Positions 1 to 12,900 of a DNA stretch of 64,000 nt are shown piece by piece; within the stretch, counting starts at the first letter, position 1, and every line of letters starts with the position of its first letter. The translations under genes were made by a program, and so were the position numbers. The stretch comes from Alviniconcha marisindica (lineage: Eukaryota; Mollusca; Gastropoda; Provannidae): assembly GCA_018857735.1 (NCBI GenBank), contig JABMCL010001376.1:241001-305000 (forward strand), read 5' to 3'. The notes under the pieces are model-generated. The model did no database searches and was not told the DNA's origin. It saw only the letters and a list, made by a program, of their open reading frames with translations.

Positions 1-23
1 AACAACACACACACACACACAAA

Positions 24-83
<60 letters not shown>

Positions 84-158
84 ACACACACACACACAAC
101 ACACACACAACACATACACAGAACACAACACACACACACAACACACAACACAACACAC

Positions 159-236
<78 letters not shown>

Positions 237-300
237 ACACACACACACACACACACAACACACACACACAAACACAACACACACACACACACAGAACACA

Positions 301-330
<30 letters not shown>
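1..330. repeat. (CA)n compound microsatellite reaching exon a acceptor
   Basis: Almost pure AC dinucleotides with AACAC/AAAC interruptions. The end of the tract, ACACAG, is the 3' splice site of the next exon. Confidence 0.95.
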
Positions 331-331
<1 letters not shown>

Positions 332-390
332 GCCAAGAGGAGAGACTGGGCACCATGATCACTGCACTGCAGATGGAGAAAGCCAGAAAG
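331..390 (+). CDS. Gene A exon a (first in window)
   Basis: The acceptor is a long (CA)n tract ending in ACACAG at 330, and the donor is AAAG|gtggtt. The exon is 20 codons, phase 0 at both ends, and reads GQEERLGTMITALQMEKARK, which continues the heptad pattern of the next exon. The donor is only moderate, so this exon is less certain than the others. Confidence 0.55.
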
Positions 391-630
391 GTGGTTCTGG
401 GACTTTTGTACCGCACCAGGTCCATATATAGCCATTTTGTTGCTGACAGTTGCACACACAGATACATGAAGCTAGCACTGCTGGCTGTGTCATGAAGACA
501 CAGCTGTTTCAGGAGTGTCAGGCAGGCATGCATGCATGCACACATGCAAGCACACGTACATGCATGCACACACGTGCGTGCACCTGCATGCACACACGTA
601 CACTCACTCACTCAAAAAACAACATACACA

Positions 631-681
<51 letters not shown>

Positions 682-1510
682 CTGACTGAGACATGAAGAC
701 ACAGTTGCTTCAGGGATGTGACTTAGGACACTGCACCAGGTCCATATCCATTCTGTCTCTGGGACACACACACACAAGCAGAACAGTAACAATAGCAATA
801 TCCTTTATTCATCCCAGCAGGAAATTGTTGTTAAAGTTGTTCTAGCTCGTACATTAAAGTACACTGTACTTCCTGTGGCAGATGGCACGGATAGAAGAAC
901 AGCAGAAAGCCATCAACAACCTGAAGGCTAATCTGATGGACGACCTCAACGCACGTGGCATCCTCTCCACACCAGAGTGTGAACGCATCCTTGATGTCCA
1001 CAGACAGGTACAGTCAGTACTTCGAAAAAAACGTTGCTTGTGATCTGCAGAAGTAAAAGCCAGAGACCGGTATCTTGTGTTGTTGCCAAGTAAAACATGT
1101 TGAAATGCATAAAGTCATTTAAAAAAAAGAGTTGTGAATCATCGCAAGTTTGCTTCAGGTATGCTTTTTGTTTTTACATTTTGGTTTGATATTATTATGG
1201 TATAAAAACAAAAAGTTGTGCATTATGACCGGTTTGCTTCAGGTATGTTGTTTTTGTTTTCACATTTTGGGTTTGACTGATACTATCATCACCCATTTTT
1301 GCCTGAGATCCCTGTGTACAAATGAACAGAAGTCGGTGTAAATTATAAGGCATTTTCTCCCAACCAGTGGCATTCTGTCAGGTAGTCACCTGTCACACCT
1401 TTGTCACGATGGCATTTGAAGAGATCAAGGCCAAAGGTTCAGTTTTCAGTGGATTTTCCATTTTCATCACTTTGATATGCAAGCCGGTAGTTTGGGGTTG
1501 ATTTTTCTGC

Positions 1511-1557
<47 letters not shown>

Positions 1558-4500
1558 CCAGTGGCATGTTTTCTTGTTGGACCCCATCATTTAGAAATTA
1601 TCTCCTTGCACATACAGTGCACTAAAAATTGGACAGTAATTCATTTGACAACAGAGTACTTCTGAACTAGATAGTAAACTGTGGTATGATTTGTGCATTA
1701 AAGTTGCACACATTGGCAGTAGTAACACAATGTGTGCTGCTTCAATCAGTTAAAAGTTGTGGTTGTTGTTACCACTATTATTCAAAAGGATTTGTGGGGG
1801 TGGTGGTAATTCTCCTTTCATGCTGTTAAATTTGTCTGTTCCAAACTCATTGTATGTGACCCAGTTTTCTTCACTGTATCTTTACATGTGACAAACTTTA
1901 TTTGCAGGAATCTGAGGCTTTGAATCAGAAACTGGAATCACAGAGGACCAAACAGGAAGCGGTAAAATACAAAATAAGACATTTTTGTTTTAGATGTTGT
2001 TTTCTAGTGGTTACCTAGGTTAGCAGTTGTTATTTTTCAGTTGAAATGGGCAGGTAAGCTGCTGAAAATGTGTTTTAAATAGGCAGGTAGGATACTGAAA
2101 GTGGGGTTTAAATTGGCAGATAGGATGCTGAAAGTGGGTGTAATAGGCTGCTGAAAGTGGGGTTTAAATGAGCAGATACATGCTGAAAGTGGGTGTTAAA
2201 TGGGCAGATAGGATGCTGAAAGTGGGTGTTAAATGGGCAGATAGGATGCTGAAAGTGAGCATGAAATGGGCAGATAGGATGCTGAAAGTGGGTGTTAAAT
2301 GGGCAGATAGGATGCTGAAAGTGGGTGTTAAATAGCAGATAGGATGCTGAAAGTGGGTGTTAAATGGGCAGGATAGGATGCTGAAAGTGGTGTTAAATGT
2401 GCAGATAGGATGCTGAAAGTGTTATTTGGTCAATTGTTAAATGGGCAGATAGGATGCTGAAAGTGGGTGTTAAATAGGCAGATAGGATGCTGAAAGTGGG
2501 TGTTAAATAGCAGATAGGATGCTGAAAGTGGGTGTTAAATGGCAGATAGGATGCTGAAAGTGGGTGTTAAATGAGCAGATAGGATGCTGAAAGTGGGTGT
2601 TAAATGGGCAGATAGGATGCTGAAAGTGGGTGTTAAATGGGCAGATAGGATGCTGAAAGTGGGTGTTAAATGGCAGATAGGATGCTGAAAGTGGGTGTTA
2701 AATGGGCAGATAGGATGCTGAAAGTGGGTGTTAAATGGCAGATAGGATGCTGAAAGTGGGTGTTAAATGGGCAGGTAGGATGCTGAAAGTGGGTGTTAAA
2801 TGGGCAGATAGGATGCTGAAAGTGGGTGTTAAATGGGCAGATAGGATGCTGAAAGTGGGTGTTAAATGGGCAGATAGGATGCTGAAAGTGGGTGTTAAAT
2901 GGGCTAGATAGGTTTGCTGAAAGTGGGTGTTAAATGGCAGATAGGATGCTGAAAGTGGGTGTTAAATGGGCAGATAGGATGCTGAAAGTGGGTGTTAAAT
3001 GGGCAGATAGGATGCTGAAAGTGGGTGTTAAATGGGCAGATAGGATGCTGAAAGTGGGTGTTAAATGGGCAGATAGGATGCTGAAAGTGGGTGTTAAATG
3101 GCAGATAGGATGCTGAAAGTGGGTGTCAAACAGGCAGATAGGATGCTGAAAGTGGGTGTCAAACAGGCAGATAGGATGCTGAAAGTGGGTGTCAAACAGG
3201 CAGATAGGATGCTGAAAGTGGGTGTCAAACAGGCAGATAGGATGCTGAAAGTGCTCAGCTCAGCATGTTGGTGGCAGATGCTGAGGGCCAAGATGCAGGA
3301 GCGCTTGCAGCAGAGAGAGCACCTGATGTTGGCGCGGCAGGAGTCTGAGCTGAGGGACCTCATGGAGCGCCCTGGCAACAAGATGGCCTCCAAGGTGCGA
3401 CGAGTGATGCTCATCCACAAACACATGGTGGAGATGGAAAAATTCAGGTTGGTCTGTCTTCCCTGGTGTGTGTTCTGCTGATACATAAGCATTTGCAGCT
3501 CATTGTGGTGTGGTGTACGGAATCTGCTTCAAACTTTGAAGAGGGGGTGTTGCATCTGTGTTACTTCAGAGTTGTAAATTACAAGTCTGTCATTAGGTGT
3601 GTACTCCTGATGAAAAACATGTGGATCATAAATTCACCCAATTCTGGGTTTTGTGTGTTCTCCACAGAAAAATGCATGGATTGTAAATTCGCCCATTCAT
3701 TGTCTTGCTTTATTTGTGTAGTCTTATTATCTTAACAGAAATTGTTAGGATCGTGAAATCACCCATTCTGGATCTGATTTTATTTTGAGTATTCTGCACA
3801 GAAATCACACAAACAGTGAAGTAACCAGTTTGTAGTCTGATCGTATTTCGTGTTTTCTCTACAAGTTCTGCATGGAACATGAAATCACCCATTCTGGGAC
3901 TGATGTTATTTACATATTATTACGTTGGTCATAAAATCACTTATTTTGGGTCGGGTCATAACATCACTTATTTTGGGACTGATATTACATAAATGTGTAT
4001 TATTTACAGAAACCGCATGGATCGCGAAATCACACAGTCCCTTGCTGACATCAGGCAACAGTTTGAAGTGGCCAAGCTACGCAGGGTGCAAGAACAGGCA
4101 AGTGATGAACATGATCGCAGCGTCAACTCTGAGCAGTTTGTCTGTTTAGAACAGAGTTAGCAGCTTCTTCTCGATTGCTGCTACGCTGAGAGTCCAGTCT
4201 GTAAGATGAATGTAGCTGTCTTCTCCGGTTCCTCCTTGCTGCCGTAGAGTTCGGTGTGTAACTGGACTGCCATTTGTCTGCAGAAGTGGGCATCTCTGCA
4301 GTATATGTTCGGCCATCTGGTCTTCAAGACAGCATCTATTGTTGGTGTGATAGGCTGTGCTGTGAGTTGGAAGAATTGGCGTTTGTGGCAGACTTGGTGC
4401 GTGTGGCGTGTTTTAATCAGAACGAGCTGTGGATGTGATGGTCTGTGCTGTGCGTTGCAGGAATTGGCGTTTGTGGCAGGCTTGGTGCGCGTGGGGTGTT

Positions 4501-7194
4501 TCAATCAGAATGAGCTGCTGGACGTGCTGCACATGCTGTTCCCAGGCAAAACAGAAGAGGACATCCAGGAAATTCTGCTGCGTATCATGGATGGAACTCA
4601 AAAGGATGCCGACAAAGACATGTAAGTTACCTAAACACAGTGTTTTCACACCATCACCTGCTCTTTTAACAGAGGGCAATATTGAAAGGACTAACTATTT
4701 GAAAATTTGTGTTAAACAGGACATTAAAATCTAATGACTGACTGTGAACCGTGTTGCAAAGGACAGCAGCAGATTGTTCAAAAATCCAATGACTGACTGT
4801 GAACCGTGTTGCAAAGGACAGCAGCAGATTGTTCAAAAATCCAATGACTGACTGTGAACCGTGTTGCAAAGGACAGCAGCAGATTGTTCAAAAATCCAAT
4901 GACTGACTGTGAACCGTGTTGCAAAGGACAGCAGCAGATCATTCAAAAATCCAATGACTAACTGTGAACCGTGTTGCAAAGGACAGCAGCAGATTGTTCA
5001 AAAATCCAATGACTAACTGTGAACCGTGTTGCAAAGGACAGCAGCAGATTGTTCAAAAATCCAATGACTAACTGTGAACCGTGTTGCAAAGGACAGCAGC
5101 AGATCATTCAAAATTGTTCAAAAATCCAATGACTAACTGTGAACCGTGTTGCAAAGGACAGCAGCAGATCATTCAAAATTGTTCAAAAATCCAATGACTA
5201 ACTGTGAACTGTGTTGCAAAGGACAGCAGCAGATCATTCAAAATTGTTCAAAAATCCAATGACTAACTGTGAACCGTGTTGCAAAGGACAGCAGCAGATC
5301 GTTCAAAAATCCAATGACTAACTGTGAACCGTGTTGCAAAGGACAGCAGCAGATCATTCAAAAATCCCAGTGACATCATCAGTCTGTATCAGTGACCTGA
5401 ACAAGGCCGGAATGTGTCATGAGTAGTCTTTCTCCTCTCTTTTTCTGTAATGGGATGAATAAAGTATTCTGTATTCCTTTTCATTAGTAAAGAGCAAACC
5501 AAAGCACAAAAAGTACTTCTACTGTGTCAGTGAGCTTAAGTTCAGACCATTTGTTTAAACTGCTTGGCAAGGAGACAGTCAGTTTAATGCCATGTTTGAA
5601 AGTGATTTTTAAATCATTTTAGACTAACTTAACAGAGAAGAAGCTGATAGAAATAATCTAACGCCTGTTCTCTTCCTCTTCCTCTCTCTGTCAGGCATTC
5701 ATCTTTGTTCTCTTCTTTTGAGTCAAAGCTGAAAACCCGCTTCTTCTTTTCTGCATACTGATCTTTTTTCTTCTTTTTTCTTCTTTCTTTCTTCTCATTC
5801 TACCAGCCTATCAACAGTAATGCATATGTTTGTAGGTTGCGTGTGTGTGTGTTTGTGTGCGTGCATGCCTGTGTGTGTGTGTGTGATAAAATGAGCGTAT
5901 TTTTACATCATTGTAAGCGCTCCAGGCTCTTACGAGATGGGGCACCATGAATAATCTGTTCTTATTTAATGCACTGATGTACTGTGGAAAGCGCGTGATA
6001 CATACGTGCTCCACCACTTTGTCTTGGGAGTTTTTCTTGTCTTGCCTTCAAAAGAGTTCCTTGCTTTCCTTTTTTCTTTTTCTTTTGCTGTGCGATCTAT
6101 AAATGGAGGTGATGTGTCATCGTCTGACATTTGGAGTGGCGATGAATGTTTTCAAGTGCTTGCGTACTCTCTGCTTACTAACTGCCCCTATATAACCATC
6201 ACAGTTGACTGGGCATAATTTTTTTGTTTAAACCATGAAGTTCCTTCCTTCTTTCCTGCTTATGAATAATACAGTGCATTGAACAGGGTACATTTGCATT
6301 AAGTTCAGTGGTCTGGTTCACAACCAGTGGTGCAGTTCACTGAACTACCCCGGTACATTTGCACCCGGCTCCATTGCATGGTCCCTAAACCACTGGTACA
6401 ATATATGTCTCCAAGATTTTGTCCACTAAACCATTTATACTATGTGTTGAATTGACAAGTACATTTGCACCCAGCTCTGAGATGTGACCCATAAACCACA
6501 TGGTGCAGTTCACAAACGTAGTACAATTGATGTGTTGTTCTGAGCATATTTGCATCCAACTCTGAGATGTGCCCATAAACCACATGGTGCAGTTCACTGA
6601 CTTAGTACAATTGATGTGGTCCCTAAACCCATGGTACAGATGTGTTGTTCTGAGCATATTTGCATCCAGCACTGAGAACTGGTCCGTAAATCAGTTTTCC
6701 TGTGAGGCACCAAGTAAATTGGCATTAAGCTCTGAGATACGTACGCGTAGCACCTTAAAAAAAAAAAAGATATAAAAAATATGCACGCATTTGAATAAAA
6801 ATGGTGTTCAGCTTCTTCGGCTCTCAGTTCTCTTCAAAAGTTATGGTCTGTGGACACTGTCTTATGACTTTGCTCCTCACAATTAACCCCTTCACTGCCA
6901 TGGTGTCACTTGAAAACAACCAATAAACATAGGAAATTTGAAATCCTTAAGCCTTTTTGTATGTTTTTCGCATTAGCATGTGAACGGATTTTGATCAAAA
7001 CCCACACTATTGAAATTAGATTCGTTATAGGAGCAGGAAATGCATTGTTTTCAGGCGCATATGCGCACTTTTCAGCCTGGTAATTGTACGTGCTGGGGCA
7101 GTGAAGGGGTTAATGAAACATTAAAATGGCTCTCATCGCTGCCCACCTTAATGCAGAGTCATTCTGGTGGTGACAGTGTAGCATTGGTATAGTT

Positions 7195-7227
<33 letters not shown>

Positions 7228-9591
7228 CCCTGCCTCTGGGACTTTCGGTCCAAGCCAGTGCCTCTCTCGAGAACTTGGTAAACAAGAGTAATAAATTGAA
7301 ATGATGCGGTGACAGGAAGCAGGACGTAATTAACTGTAGCAGTCCAGCAGTATTTGAAGCCCACTGGAGCCCATAGTGACACTTGCACTGACCTCAGGCG
7401 TTGCCTTGTGTGCCAACTTGCTGCATTACAAACAAATAAGTACCCAGATAGTTTGTACAGATAAATATGCAGATAGTTTTTAAATTGTACAGGTAAACAC
7501 GCAGATAGTTTGTTTGTTTTTTGTTTTTGTTTTTAATTTTGTGAATTTTGCAGCGTACGTGTGAAGTGTTTTCTGTTTCTCTTCCCTCAGAGTGTTGGTC
7601 ACGTTAAAAAAGATGAAGGTACTGTGAATCCACGTGAATGTTCTCTGAGCAGCAAACTGATCAGTTTGTGTAGCATGTGTTTATACTGACAGGCACTTTG
7701 GCTACTAATGACTCTAGCGGAGTGCAGAGGTGAAGGTCAAGGAAGAACAGTCAACAACAGAAGAAGAAAAAAAGAGGGAGAAAACAACAGCGCTCTCTGA
7801 CTCTCCTTAGGTGAAGGGTTTCCTCTCCCACGCTTGAATCATCAAACTGAGCAGTGCATGAAAACTTCCGGGCAAAATTTAAAAGAGCTGTTCGAGCACA
7901 CAGCTGATCTGTTATTATAGTGTTAACATGATTATAATAAATTTTGTCCCACTTTGTACGAGCGAAGCAGCTGATTGAGACGGTCATGAAGGGTAGCATC
8001 CCATTAGATCAGATTCTTGGCCTGTATGTTATAGCTCTCAGTTTCTAGCCGCATATCCACTCCCTCTAAAAAGATGCACATCGGAAATGATAGATAACTG
8101 AGAAACAAAATGTGCAGTGGCAGAGTTAAGACATGTATGTAAGCTGTTTCTCAGAACTGATGTTAATTTTTCTCTTGCTGACCCAAACAGATGATCAAAA
8201 TGTACTTTTTTCTTTCTTTCAAATTTAAGAAGTGCACATGGTGATGGCAGATATTTACATAGCATGCAATGCAGTAGGTAAGGACTGACTTTGATCAAAT
8301 AATAGAGACCCACAAACTTTTGCCTTGTTCTGTAATTGCATTTACTTCTAACAGCGAAATCTAACAGCACGGACCTGCACTTCCTTTTGTCTGTGTGTGT
8401 GCTTTTCTGAGAGAAAAAAAATGTCAGCCGTTGCTTTTTACGCAGCTTCATTCAAGAAGAGGCGCAAACATATGACTTAGCAAACAACCCTCAAAACAAA
8501 ATGTCATTTTGCAAGCAGACCCAGAAAACTCACCCTCACCAGCACTCTACCATTTTCCCCACCCCCACCCCCACCCCCACCCCCACCCCAAAGATGGGCA
8601 AAGTTTCACTCCTTTCTCTAAATTAAACACTGACATTGCCACTATGAAAGGTGAGCATATTCAAATTTGACGTGTGTTCAACCCAAATATAACCATCATG
8701 GTTAACTGGGCATTAAAGACCAGTTATCTATATAGATCTGTAAAACAGTGACATTGCAACTATGAATGGAGGGCATATTGAGGTGGTATATGTGTTCAGG
8801 CCAAATATAACTATCACAGTTGACTAGGCATTAAAGACCAATTATCTCTTGATTAGATATATATTTCTCTATAACACTGACATTGCAACTGTGAATGGAG
8901 AGCATATTAAAATGGTATATATGTGTTCAACCCAAATATAACCATCACGGTTGACTGGGCATTAAAGACCAATTATCTCTTGATTAGATATATATATATT
9001 TCTCCATAACACTGACATTGCAACTGTGAAAGGTTTATTGAAATGTTTTTTGTGTTCAGCCTAAATATAACCATCACAGTTGACTGGGCATTAAAGACCA
9101 TTATCTCTCTATTAGATATATATTTCTGTATAACACTGACATTGCAGCTGTGAAAGGAGAGTTTGTTGAAATGCTTTATGTGTTCACCTCAAATATATAA
9201 CCATCATGGTTGACTGTGCATTATATCTCTCTATTGGACAGATATAACTCTAAAGCAAACTGACCACTTGACTGACCACTTGTTAGTTTACTTAAATTTT
9301 TAGGTAGAGGAGATGGTGGTGGTACAATTTGTAGATGGCAGTGAGTGTGGTACTTTAAATATGTGCCTGATAGTGATAGCTGTGTCAAACCTAAATACCT
9401 AAATGCATAAGTTTAAAAAATGGATGTGTTGATGTATATGCCGCTGTGTTTGTCTTGACATTTGTTTTGTCTTGACATTCAGATTTTTGTTTCTGTCTTC
9501 TCTCTTTGACAGGCAGAGGTGGAGGGTGGGAGAGGGGACAGTAGGGTTAGTTTTTGTGTCTTTGGGTTTGATGGTTTGTTGTTGTTACTGC

Positions 9592-9626
<35 letters not shown>

Positions 9627-9917
9627 CATGTTAAAAGAGTTTGAGAAAAAGAGAGAGAAGAGAAATAGGAAAATTTTGACCAGAATATTCTGTTCTTTTT
9701 AAGAGACCTTGAATTGGTCCTTCTTTTACAAGAAAACTATATATAAACATAAAAAAATAAAAAAATAAACTCTAGCTCTTTTCATAGCACTTCCATTAAA
9801 CTTAACACAGACAACCTGTTTCCTCATAATTATTATCTTTGTGTGTGTCTTGTGTGTGTGTGTGTGTGTGTGTGTGTTGTTTGTGTGTGGTGTGTGGTAT
9901 GTGTGTGGTGTGTGTGT

Positions 9918-9964
<47 letters not shown>

Positions 9965-12900
9965 ATATGCAGGTTAATTAATTAATGTAATGTACTCTTC
10001 TTCTTCTTTTTTGCCCCATTGTTTCTTGCTTTCTCTCCATCTCTCTCTTCTTCTTCTTTCTCTTCTTTTTTAAATTGGTGTTTCATTGTCTGATTAAAAT
10101 GTTTACCTGTAGGGAGTGTACGAGTATTAGAAATGATTTTTTTTAGGTTAACCCCTTCACTGCCGTGCACACATGGACGCTATATGCCAAGCAGTAAAAT
10201 TTAAAATCTTTAAGAGTTTTTTTTCTTTTTTCTTTTTTTTCTTTTCTTTTTTCTTCTAATTTTTTGCATGAGGAAGGATTTGCTCAGTAATGAAAGTGCT
10301 TTAAGTAGGCTTGTAATAGGCCCAGAATTCTTTCAGTTTGCTGGCCTATGTGCACACCTTTGTGAAAAATGTATGGGTTGGGGCAGTGAAGGGGTTAATA
10401 GATATTTTTGCAAATGTTCAGGGCATTGTAAAGTGCACTATGCATGCATTTTATTATAACTATTGGCTCATGAAAAATATGAGACTTTGTAATGATCATT
10501 TTTGGGCCAATCATATATGGCAAAAACTTCTGTGTTGCACCTTTTTTCGTGGACCCCATGTCAAAGTTTGTACCACAGTTGAGCTGATGCTTGATGCTTG
10601 AACACATGATTGATGTGTATTTAATGGAGCTTATATATATATGCATTGTTCATAGATTTGGTGAAAACCATTAATGTGATCTTTTTCTCAGAGACTGTAA
10701 CGATTAAGATCTGTCTAACTTTGCATGGTAATAACCTCAATGCAGAGACTGTAGCAATTAAGATCTGTCTAACTTTGCAAGGTAATAAATAACCTCAGTG
10801 CAGAGACTGTAGCAATTAAGATCTGTCTAACTTTGCAAGGTAATAAATAACCTCAGTGCAGAGACTGTAGCAATTAAGATCTGTCTAACTTTGCAAGGTA
10901 ATAACCTCAGTGCAGAGACTGTAGCAATTAAGATCTGTCTAACTTTGCAAGGTAATAAATAACCTCAGTGCAGAGACTGTAGCAATTAAGATCTGTCTAA
11001 CTTTGCAAGGTAATAACCTCAGTGCAGAGACTGTAGCAATTAAGATCTGTCTAACTTTGCAAGGTAATAACCTCAATGCAGAGACTGTAGCAATTAAGAT
11101 CTGTCTAACTTTGCAAGGTAATAACCTCAATGCAGAGACTGTAGCAATTAAGATCTGTCTAACTTTGCAAGGTAATAACCTCAATGCAGAGACTGTAGCA
11201 ATTAAGATCTGTCTAACTTTGCAAGGTAATAACCTCAATGCAGAGACTGTAGCAATTAAGATCTGTCTAACTTTGCAAGGTAATAACCTCAATGCAGAGA
11301 CTGTAGCAATTAAGATCTGTCTAACTTTGCAAGGTAATAACCTCAATGCAGAGACTGTAGCAATTAAGATCTGTCTAACTTTGCATGGTAATAACCTCAA
11401 TGCAGAGACTGTAGCAATTAAGATCTTTCTAACTTTGCAAGGTAATAACCTCAGTGCAGAGACTGTAGCAATTAAGATCTTTCTAACTTTGCAAGGTAAT
11501 AACCTCAATGCAGAGACAGTAGCAATTAAGATCTGTCTAACTTTGCATGGTAATAACCTCAATGCAGAGACAGTAGCAATTAAGATCTGTCTAACTTTGC
11601 ATGGTAATAACCTCAATGCAGAGACTGTAGCAATTAAGATCTAACTTTGCATGGTAATAACCTCAATGCAGAGACTATAGCAATTAAGATCTAACTTTGC
11701 ATGGTAATAACCTCAATGCAGAGACAGTAGCAATTAAGATCTGTCTAACTTTGCAAGGTAATAACCTCAATGCAGAGACTGTAGCAATTAAGATCTAACT
11801 TTGCATGGTAATAACCTCAATGCAGAGACAGTAGCAATTAAGATCTGTCTAACTTTGCAAGGTAATAACCTCAATGCAGAGACTGTAGCAATTAAGATCT
11901 AACTTTGCATGGTAATAACCTCAATGCAGAGACTGTAGCAATTAAGATCTAACTTTGCATGGTAATAACCTCAATGCAGAGACTGTAGCAATTAAGATCT
12001 GTCTAACTTTGCATGGTAATAACCTCAATGCAGAGACTGTAGCAATTAAGATCTAACTTTGCATGGTAATAACCTCAATGCAGAGACTGTAGCAATTAAG
12101 ATCTGTCTAACTTTGCATGGTAATAACCTCAATGCAGAGACTGTAGCAATTAAGATCTAACTTTGCATGGTAATAACCTCAATGCAGAGACTGTAGCAAT
12201 TAAGATGTAACTTTGCATGGTAATAACCTCCAATGAGTTTGACATTTTCATGCCATTTTGAGTAACCTTTATCAGATGTTGTGGTCACACTGGTAACAGA
12301 AAGATAGAGAAAGTTAAAATTATTCAAGAACTGGCATGAAAACTAATTCTGGATTTTTGGTCTCCACTGTCCTGGGATTTAACCAAGCTGTGTGCCTAAG
12401 TGGAAAGGGAAGGGACTCAGTGTTATTTATTTATCTACAGTCAGAGAGAGAGAGAGAGAAGATAAAAGAGCCCTCCGAACATTTTCTGGTTAATGGTGTA
12501 TTTATTCAAGTGCTCTATAATGGGATGTTAGTGCCATACATGCAGATGTGGGGGGAGGGGGGGGGGGGTCTGTGTCAGTTAACGATGTTAGCATTTTGCA
12601 CATAGAGATGTGGCCAGTGGATCCAGTGATGGATCCAATGATGTGTGTGCCTGGTTGATGATAGTAGTGGTGTGTGTGTAGGTTGGGTGAGGAGTGTGGG
12701 TGTGGGTGTAAGTGGGTGTGTGGGGAGGGGTGTATGCATGTGGGTGTCCAAGGGAGGTGGGCAAGAGGGATATGCTCACAGTTGTAATAATTTGTATTAT
12801 GGATTTGGTTTTTTAGTTTGTTTGGTGGGTTTTTTTTTTTTTTTAGGGGGTTGTCTTTTTTATTTTTGGTTTTGGTTGTTTTTTTAGTCCAGTCTGTCTG

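Noticed and set aside
10939..11644. Two long overlapping open frames (213 and 225 codons) on opposite strands
   Set aside because: Both are produced by a stop-free 54-bp repeat; they have no splice sites or non-repeat protein and end where unit length changes.
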